From: Candidatus Aminicenantota bacterium | GTDB taxonomy: Bacteria > Acidobacteriota > Aminicenantia > Aminicenantales > Aminicenantaceae | Direction of reading: 5' to 3' | NCBI GenBank assembly: GCA_030617525.1 | Contig: JAUWVG010000046.1 | Location: 1-10,145, forward strand | DNA length: 10,145 nt | Shown here: piece by piece, positions 1 to 5,672 of the stretch | Numbering within the stretch: position 1 is the stretch's first letter | Layout: every line of letters begins with the position of its first letter | Translations under genes and position numbers: made by a program | Notes under the pieces: model-generated | What the model was told of the DNA's origin: nothing | The model's input: the letters and a program-made list of their open reading frames with translations, nothing else | The model's database searches: none

Positions 1-803
1 ATGGCAGACTCGATCCAGATGGGCCGTCCATATGGAATTTTAAGCTGGAGTCTGGCCAGCAGCAGAGCGCCTTTTTCGCCTTTTCTCATCTTAAAATATA
101 TGAAGACAAGCACAAGTATAAAAGCCAGGACAAAGATCACATTTTTTTTGGCTAAATTGGAAAAGGCAAGGAGTGATTTTGTCACGGCAGGAAGCTCAGA
201 CTCAAAATTCTGGTAAAAATCAGAAAAACGGGGAATGATAAAATTGATGAGGATACCTAAGAGAACAAGTGAAAAAGAGAGCAAGATTGTCGGATAAGCC
301 ATTGCCGAACGAATTTTTGATTTGGTGGCCACAATGACCTTGGCATAATTGTTATAGCGCGTGATGGTTTCAGCCAAATTGCCGCTCCGTTCCCCAGCCA
401 TAAGAGAGGCAATATAGACTTTGGGAATATACTGGTCATAGGGAGAAAATGCTTCTGAGAGCGATTTTCCAGCACGGATTTCTTTCTCTATGCGCATTAA
501 CAGTTCCTTCATATGCACATTTTTCACCCGACTGACAATGATCTCAATGCTTTTAAGAATGGGATATCCGGCCTTGATAAGGGCGACAAGCTCCTGGTTG
601 AACATGACAAATTCTTTGTCTTTAATCTTTTTTTCTAACGGTAGTACAAAGATCTGGGCTTTCCTCCAATCTTTTTTTATCGAAAGAATACAGAATCCTT
701 CCGATTCGAAATGCTTGCGACAATCTTGGAGGGATGAGGCAAAAAAGGATTGAGATTGAATTTGACCGTCTTCGGTAGCTAATCGACAAAAAAAGTGTGG
801 CAT
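1..803 (-). CDS. Type II secretion / type IV pilus inner-membrane platform protein (GspF/PilC family), partial
   Basis: The N-terminal 267 residues are present; the 3' end lies beyond the window start. Members of this family usually run near 400 residues, so about a third is missing. They form the polytopic inner-membrane platform that couples the cytoplasmic assembly ATPase to pseudopilus or pilus growth. Seen here: an N-terminal small domain (residues 1-45), a T2SF domain (about 67-190) with the family-typical segments QELVALIKAGYPILKS (70-85) and AGERSGNLAE (136-145), a basic stretch TKSKIRSAMAYP (160-171), and membrane segments near 170-191 and 221-237. The ATG at 803 is chosen because an in-frame TGA lies three codons upstream; AAGGACG sits about 12 nt ahead, a rather long spacing. 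It is the first gene of a leftward unit and is divergent from the sensor-kinase genes. Whether it serves a secretion system or a pilus cannot be decided here. Confidence 0.93.
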   Translation of the reverse strand, partial: MPHFFCRLATEDGQIQSQSFFASSLQDCRKHFESEGFCILSIKKDWRKAQIFVLPLEKKIKDKEFVMFNQELVALIKAGYPILKSIEIIVSRVKNVHMKELLMRIEKEIRAGKSLSEAFSPYDQYIPKVYIASLMAGERSGNLAETITRYNNYAKVIVATKSKIRSAMAYPTILLSFSLVLLGILINFIIPRFSDFYQNFESELPAVTKSLLAFSNLAKKNVIFVLAFILVLVFIYFKMRKGEKGALLLARLQLKIPYGRPIWIESA

Positions 804-848
804 TTCAATTCAACGTCCTTTTAAATAAAATCTAGAAAATTAACCTAA

Positions 849-877
849 ATAGTAGGGTATCCTCTATTTTTTGTCAA
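849..877 (-). promoter_or_regulatory. Sigma70-like promoter for the GspF/PilC gene
   Basis: Read on the minus strand, a perfect -35 TTGACA (872-877) is followed after 17 bp by TACTAT (849-854, 4 of 6 matches to TATAAT). Transcription would begin near 842 and leave a leader of about 40 nt before the ATG at 803. No convincing -24/-12 (sigma54) element was seen in this intergenic region, so direct control of this gene by the neighbouring NtrC-type regulator is not supported by the sequence. Confidence 0.6.
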
Positions 878-977
878 ACGAGACGACCTCCCATAAAGAG
901 TATTACCTGATACATTATCAAAATGTTACAGAATCATGTAAATAGCCTTTTGGGATGAACTCTTCGATGAGATTGAG

Positions 978-1041
978 GGTATAAATGGGGACAGTCCCCA
1001 ATTTTATTTTATTAAAATTGGGGACTGTCCCCATTTATACC
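978..1041. repeat. Nested perfect palindrome (REP-like intergenic element)
   Basis: Two 29-nt arms (978-1006 and 1013-1041) are perfect reverse complements around a 6-nt centre. Each arm holds its own 13-nt palindrome, GGGGACAGTCCCC at 987-999 and GGGGACTGTCCCC at 1020-1032. The DNA or RNA could therefore fold as one long stem or as two small hairpins. GGGGAC-type palindromes resemble extragenic repeats that occur in many copies in some bacterial genomes; that comparison is from general knowledge, and copy number here is unknown. It lies between two divergent genes, so it cannot be the terminator of either. It ends 3 bp before a forward -35 box. Confidence 0.85.
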
Positions 1042-1044
1042 ATA

Positions 1045-1073
1045 TTGACAAAAACAGGGGAAAGGGGTATTTT
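1045..1073 (+). promoter_or_regulatory. Sigma70-like promoter ahead of the small exported protein and kinase genes
   Basis: A perfect TTGACA (1045-1050) lies 17 bp from TATTTT (1068-1073, 4 of 6). Initiation would fall near 1080-1082, at or almost at the ATG of the next gene (1082), implying a leaderless or nearly leaderless message. The -35 box begins 3 bp after the large palindrome, so extrusion of that palindrome or a protein bound there could affect this promoter. Confidence 0.45.
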
Positions 1074-1081
1074 TATGGAGG

Positions 1082-1366
1082 ATGAAAAGCAAGGCGCTGT
1101 CTGTTGTTTTACTTATTCTTTTAATCTCTTCCTTCCTCTCATACGCTTCAAAATACACTCCAAATCTTTACTCTTTTTTCTCTGCAGATGATTTCAGAGT
1201 GGAACCTCAGACAGAAAAACCACCAAAACAGGATATCATGAAACGTTTTCTCGGAAGAGGTACAGACCCTCTCGGATTAAAAGAAAGCCCAACTTTGAAC
1301 CAGCTTCTCGAGCAGCCGCAGATCAAATGGGTGATAAGGTCAGAACAAAGACACATTTTAAACTGA
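1082..1366 (+). CDS. Small probable exported protein of unknown function (94 aa)
   Basis: I do not recognise this protein. Residues 1-22 form a clear signal peptide or signal anchor: a KSK basic start, then a hydrophobic core VVLLILLISSFLSYA, with possible cleavage after SYA (about residue 22). The mature part, about 70 residues, is polar with a Pro/Lys-rich stretch (EKPPKQD, 45-51) and a segment GRGTDPLGL (58-66); it has no cysteines and no recognisable domain. The start is uncertain in translational terms: GGAGG (1077-1081) touches the ATG directly, which is too close for a normal Shine-Dalgarno, and AAAGGGG (1061-1067) is 14 nt away. An in-frame TGA at 1046-1048 rules out a much longer form. 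It ends 66 bp before the histidine kinase gene on the same strand, so it may be the first gene of that operon. Confidence 0.6.
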   Translation: MKSKALSVVLLILLISSFLSYASKYTPNLYSFFSADDFRVEPQTEKPPKQDIMKRFLGRGTDPLGLKESPTLNQLLEQPQIKWVIRSEQRHILN

Positions 1367-1432
1367 GAGGACATATATTTTTTGCCAAAATGATTCAATT
1401 TTTTGGATTACTCGTCCCCATGAGCTGAACTC

Positions 1433-4276
1433 ATGAAAAAGAAAACCATCCTGGTTATTGCAATCTTCACGCTGTTCCTCGCTCTGGGCGGTTTGAATAT
1501 TGTAAAAAAAGCAGCCTGGAAAGAGCCTTACGATGGTGTTGTCTGGGAAGAAAAACCACGGGGGCTGACCGCGCTCAAGGTCGATATGGACAGCCCCGCC
1601 TACATCAGGGGGATTAAAAAAGGAGATATCCTTTTTAGCATCAATGACAATCTCGTAAAGACAAAAGTTGATGTTTCAAAACACCTCTGGAGAGCCGTAA
1701 CCCTGGATCAGGTTGTGAGATATGAAATCAACCGAAGAGGAGACCCTCTGACCTTTCGCTCCTTCCCTCTTGAAACTAAAGGAACCGATTTTATCTACTT
1801 TTTCATGGCGATAATCGGGCTGACCATGCTGGCCATCGGCCTGATCGTTTTTTTGAATTCAAAACGGCCTCTGACGCTTCCCTATGTTTTTTTTCTGCTG
1901 ATATCTCTGGTTTTCTATTCCTTTTTTGTCTTCTCTCCAACAGGACAACTGAACCCCTTGGACTCCTTGTTCTACTGGCTGGACAAGATTGCCTTCCTGC
2001 TCTTTCCCCCACTTCTTTTTCATTTCTTTGTCTTTTTCCCAAAAAGAAAAAAATTCACACGAACATCCCCATCCCGTATTTGGCTTCTCTATCTTCCCGC
2101 TTTGGTCCTTTTGACAGCCAATGTATTTGTTTACCTGCCAAACTTTTTAAAACTGAATGCTTCGTTTATTTTACGTTTTTATAAATCTCTGGGAAAGTTA
2201 GATCTCTTTCATTTTGCCCTCTTTTCAATATTCACCTTGATTGTTGTATTGACTGAATCTGTCAAAGCAAAAAACATCCTTATAAAAAAACAATTGAAGT
2301 GGGTGGTCTATGGATTGGGAATTGGAATCTTACCTTTTACATGCATTTACATCATTCCCTTTTTGCTGGGACAAGTCCCGTCGCAAATCACAGAATTCAC
2401 CGTTATTTTTCAAGCCCTCGTACCCCTGACGCTGGCTTACTCCGTCTCAAGATATAAACTTTTAGACTTGGAGGTCATCCTTAAAAAGGCGGCAACCCTC
2501 ATCGTATCCTATGTCGTCATCGCTTCCCTCTACCTTGTCGTCAGTTCTCAGACGAAAATCTTTTCCGAAAACAAAATGAACATCCTGATGCTGGGTATTC
2601 TGGCGATTTTGCTTGGAGCCACCCTCTTTACGCCGCTAAAAAAACTCATCCAATCCCTGCTGGACCGTTTCATCTATAAGAGAAGCTATAAATACAGAAA
2701 GACGCTTCTCAACATCAGTCAGGAACTCAGCCGGGAAAGAGATCTTCATAAATTATCCCAATCTGTTCTCGAACTTATTGCCAATGCCCTCACTCTTGAA
2801 TACATTGCCCTGCTTCTTCCCATAGAGGGTGAGAACAAGAAATTTTTTATTCTTAAGTCCATGGGAAAACTCCCCACTTCGGCCACACTCTTCATTTTTG
2901 AGGACAGTCTTTACTCCCTTCTCAAAAAGAAAGATTCTCTCGTCTCCTATTCTTTTATCGAAAAAAAGGAACAGCAAAAAGACCTCAAAGAAATGCGGAC
3001 ACTCGGGTTTTTTCACATGATGCCCCTTAAAGTGGAAGAAAAACTCATTGGTTGTCTGGGCATGGGAAAAAAAGAGGACAACACCTACCTTAATTCTGAA
3101 GATTGGGAGCTGCTGAGGACCGCATCTTCTCCCGTCGCACTAGCCCTTGAAAATGCCTATCTCTATGACCAATCCTACATCAAGGCCATGGAATTAGAAA
3201 GACTCAAAAACTACAGCGAGGACATCATCGAGAGCCTGACTGTTGGTGTGGCGGTTCTGGACCAGATCGGAAAAGTGAGCGGATGGAACCGTGTCCTCGA
3301 AGAAATATTCTCAAAGAGAAAAAATGATGTTTTGGGCAAACGGCTAATTGATGTGATCGGCAAAAAGAATTTTGCAGGCATATTTCCATCAGACACCCAG
3401 CAGGATTTTCGATTGGCCAGTGAAATATCTTTGGACCTGCCGGAAAGTCAAAGCAGAATTTTTGACATCGTCAAAACACCGCTGCTCGATAATAACAGGA
3501 AACCATACGGCACCATCATCGTTTTTGAGGACATCACAGATAAACTATCCATGCAGCAGCAGCTTCTCACGTCAGAAAAACTGGCCTCCATCGGCCTGCT
3601 GTCTGCCGGAGTGGCTCATGAAATCAATACGCCTCTGACAGGAATATCAAGCTATGTACAGATTCTGCAAAAAAGACTCGCCAAATCCAAACATTCACAA
3701 ATTCTAGAAAAAATTGAAGCCCAGGCAGAGAGGGTTGGCCGAATTGTGAACAGCCTCCTCAATTTCGCCCGCAATCCATCAGAGACATCCTTCTACCAGG
3801 TAGATTTGATGGAAAGCCTTCAAGGTATTGTCTCCCTTATCGACTACAAGCTTAAAAACATGAACATCCAACTGGAGATGAAGCTTTCTCCCATCAAATC
3901 TATCTGGGCTCAGGGAGAAAGACTGCAGCAGGTTTTTATCAATATTATTCTTAATGCCCTCGATGCCATGCCGAATGGCGGCACCCTAAAAATCGACCTT
4001 GTCCAAGTCAACAAGATGATCGTCATACAAATCGGCGACACAGGCACAGGTATTCAACCTCAACACCTTCCCCATATTTTTGATCCTTTCTTCACAACTA
4101 AAGGAATCGGCAAGGGAACAGGCCTGGGCCTTTCCATCAGCTATGCCATCATAAAAGAGCATGAAGGAAATATCACAGTGAAAAGTCAAGACAGGGAGGG
4201 GACAATATTTACTGTAACCATCCCCACAAATCTTGACAAACGTCACATAAATAAATCTTTATCAACACAACAGTGA
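1433..4276 (+). CDS. Membrane sensor histidine kinase with PDZ, multi-TM, GAF and PAS domains
   Basis: This 947-residue protein autophosphorylates a histidine and passes the phosphate to the regulator encoded 4 bp downstream. Domains in order: a TM anchor (5-24); a PDZ-like domain (about 35-112) with the typical VDMDSPAYIRGIKKGDILF segment (50-68); about eight further TM segments (119-141, 148-168, 180-202, 215-235, 257-275, 290-312, 323-340, 354-402); a linker LDRFIYKRSYKYRKTL (410-425); a GAF-like region (440-575); PAS (about 595-702); HisKA with phospho-acceptor His729 in GVAHEINTPL; and HATPase_c with N box N841, G1 box DTGTGI (869-874), F box FDPFF and G2 box GTGLGLS (895-901). All catalytic motifs are intact, so it should be active. 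By topology the PDZ domain should face the periplasm. The Shine-Dalgarno is weak. The linker and layout recall PrsK-like kinases, but I would not assign a pathway. Confidence 0.93.
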   Translation: MKKKTILVIAIFTLFLALGGLNIVKKAAWKEPYDGVVWEEKPRGLTALKVDMDSPAYIRGIKKGDILFSINDNLVKTKVDVSKHLWRAVTLDQVVRYEINRRGDPLTFRSFPLETKGTDFIYFFMAIIGLTMLAIGLIVFLNSKRPLTLPYVFFLLISLVFYSFFVFSPTGQLNPLDSLFYWLDKIAFLLFPPLLFHFFVFFPKRKKFTRTSPSRIWLLYLPALVLLTANVFVYLPNFLKLNASFILRFYKSLGKLDLFHFALFSIFTLIVVLTESVKAKNILIKKQLKWVVYGLGIGILPFTCIYIIPFLLGQVPSQITEFTVIFQALVPLTLAYSVSRYKLLDLEVILKKAATLIVSYVVIASLYLVVSSQTKIFSENKMNILMLGILAILLGATLFTPLKKLIQSLLDRFIYKRSYKYRKTLLNISQELSRERDLHKLSQSVLELIANALTLEYIALLLPIEGENKKFFILKSMGKLPTSATLFIFEDSLYSLLKKKDSLVSYSFIEKKEQQKDLKEMRTLGFFHMMPLKVEEKLIGCLGMGKKEDNTYLNSEDWELLRTASSPVALALENAYLYDQSYIKAMELERLKNYSEDIIESLTVGVAVLDQIGKVSGWNRVLEEIFSKRKNDVLGKRLIDVIGKKNFAGIFPSDTQQDFRLASEISLDLPESQSRIFDIVKTPLLDNNRKPYGTIIVFEDITDKLSMQQQLLTSEKLASIGLLSAGVAHEINTPLTGISSYVQILQKRLAKSKHSQILEKIEAQAERVGRIVNSLLNFARNPSETSFYQVDLMESLQGIVSLIDYKLKNMNIQLEMKLSPIKSIWAQGERLQQVFINIILNALDAMPNGGTLKIDLVQVNKMIVIQIGDTGTGIQPQHLPHIFDPFFTTKGIGKGTGLGLSISYAIIKEHEGNITVKSQDREGTIFTVTIPTNLDKRHINKSLSTQQ

Positions 4277-4280
4277 AACA

Positions 4281-5672
4281 ATGGCACAAAAAGGAATTAT
4301 TCACGTCATCGACGATGAACCGATCATTCACGAAGTTCTAGGTGAATTATTGACATCGGAAGGGTACGCTGTCGAACTCTCCTCCAATGGTGAAGAGGCG
4401 CTCAAAAAGCAGCCGGATTTTGAATTCGATCTTATTCTCCTGGATCTGCTCATGCCGGGAATGGATGGAATCACGGTGCTCAAAAAATTAAAGGACGTCG
4501 ATCCGAGTGCTGTCATCATCATCATCACGGCTTATGCCTCGGTCGAATCAGCTATTGAAGCCATGAAGATAGGAGCTTTTGATTATATCCAGAAGCCCTT
4601 CAAACATGATGAACTTCTTCTCACTATTCAAAGGGCCATCAATCTCAAAAAACTCCACGAAGAAAACGTCCGCCTGAAAGATGAATTAAAAAAGAAATTC
4701 TGTTTCGAAAACATCATCGGAAAAAGTCAAGTCATGTTGGATGTTTTCGAATTCATCAAAGCTTCCGCACCCACACGGAGCACAATTCTCGTGCAGGGGG
4801 AAAGCGGGACCGGAAAAGAACTGGTCGCCCGAGCCATCCATCAAAACAGCGATCGATCAAACGCACCATTTATCATCGTCAACTCGGGTTCCCTTCCGCC
4901 GGATTTGCTCGAAAGCCACCTTTTTGGGCATGTCAAAGGGGCTTTTACAGGGGCCATCAGCCATAAAAAAGGGCTTTTCGAAGCCGCACACAAAGGAACT
5001 CTCTTTCTCGACGAAATTTCCTCCTTGAACATCGAAACGCAGGCCAAGCTTCTGCGCGTTATTCAGGACAAAGAGTTCATGCACCTGGGGGGCACCACAA
5101 CTATCCGAGTGGACGTAAGGATCGTAACAGCTACCAACACAGATCTGGAAGACCTTATCGCCCAAAAACTTTTTCGAGAGGACCTCTTCTACCGCCTCAA
5201 CGTCATCAAAATCGAGCTCCCCTCCCTCAAACAAAGAAAAGAAGACATCCCGCTTCTCGTCAGCCACTTCATACAGGTGTACAGTCAAGAAAATAACAAA
5301 AGAATTGACGGCATATCAGAAGACGTGATGAAAGTGTTAGAAAACCACAGTTGGCCGGGGAACATACGTGAACTTGAAAACCTCATTGAAAGAGCCGTGG
5401 TTCTGACAAAAAATTCGGTCATAAACAGGGAGAGCCTCCCTCCTTTCCTTCTTGCTCTGCAGAATGGAAATCACAAATCGTTCTCCAGTTCCCTGGGAAA
5501 TGGAAGCCTGAAAGATGAACTGCAAGCCTTTCAAAGGAAAACAATCATCGAAGCCCTGCAAAGATCCGAGGGGATTCAGAAGAAGGCCGCGGACCTCCTT
5601 AATGTTAAACCGACTACCCTCAATGAAATGATCAAGCGTTTGAAAATCAGCACTATCGATTATTCAAGCTAG
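4281..5672 (+). CDS. NtrC-family sigma54-dependent response regulator
   Basis: This 463-residue protein has three complete modules. The receiver domain (6-118) has the acidic pair D11/D12, phospho-acceptor D55 in LILLDLLMPGMDG, T83 and K105. The AAA+ sigma54-activation domain (about 143-370) has Walker A GESGTGKE (173-180), the sigma54-contact loop GAFTGA (220-225), Walker B GTLFLDEI (239-246) and arginine-finger region FREDLFYR (298-305). A C-terminal Fis-type helix-turn-helix follows (about 420-455, AADLLNVKPTTLNEM). It should use ATP to open sigma54-RNA polymerase complexes once phosphorylated by the upstream kinase. The ATG lies 4 bp after the kinase stop with no good Shine-Dalgarno, so translational coupling is likely. 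No target promoter of the -24/-12 type was found in the window. The gene name (atoC, zraR, pilR and others) cannot be decided from sequence. Confidence 0.96.
   Translation: MAQKGIIHVIDDEPIIHEVLGELLTSEGYAVELSSNGEEALKKQPDFEFDLILLDLLMPGMDGITVLKKLKDVDPSAVIIIITAYASVESAIEAMKIGAFDYIQKPFKHDELLLTIQRAINLKKLHEENVRLKDELKKKFCFENIIGKSQVMLDVFEFIKASAPTRSTILVQGESGTGKELVARAIHQNSDRSNAPFIIVNSGSLPPDLLESHLFGHVKGAFTGAISHKKGLFEAAHKGTLFLDEISSLNIETQAKLLRVIQDKEFMHLGGTTTIRVDVRIVTATNTDLEDLIAQKLFREDLFYRLNVIKIELPSLKQRKEDIPLLVSHFIQVYSQENNKRIDGISEDVMKVLENHSWPGNIRELENLIERAVVLTKNSVINRESLPPFLLALQNGNHKSFSSSLGNGSLKDELQAFQRKTIIEALQRSEGIQKKAADLLNVKPTTLNEMIKRLKISTIDYSS

Noticed and set aside
978..1041. Palindrome as a rho-independent terminator
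   Set aside because: Both neighbouring genes are transcribed away from it and no U-tract follows the stem on either strand.
985..1191. 68-codon plus-strand reading frame beginning inside the palindrome
   Set aside because: Its first part is a translation of the inverted repeat and the rest is the small exported gene read in another frame; the 1082 frame has a clean signal peptide and this one has no protein-like features.
4857..5288. 143-codon minus-strand open frame inside the response regulator
   Set aside because: It is antisense to the conserved AAA+ core and looks like a shadow of that gene.
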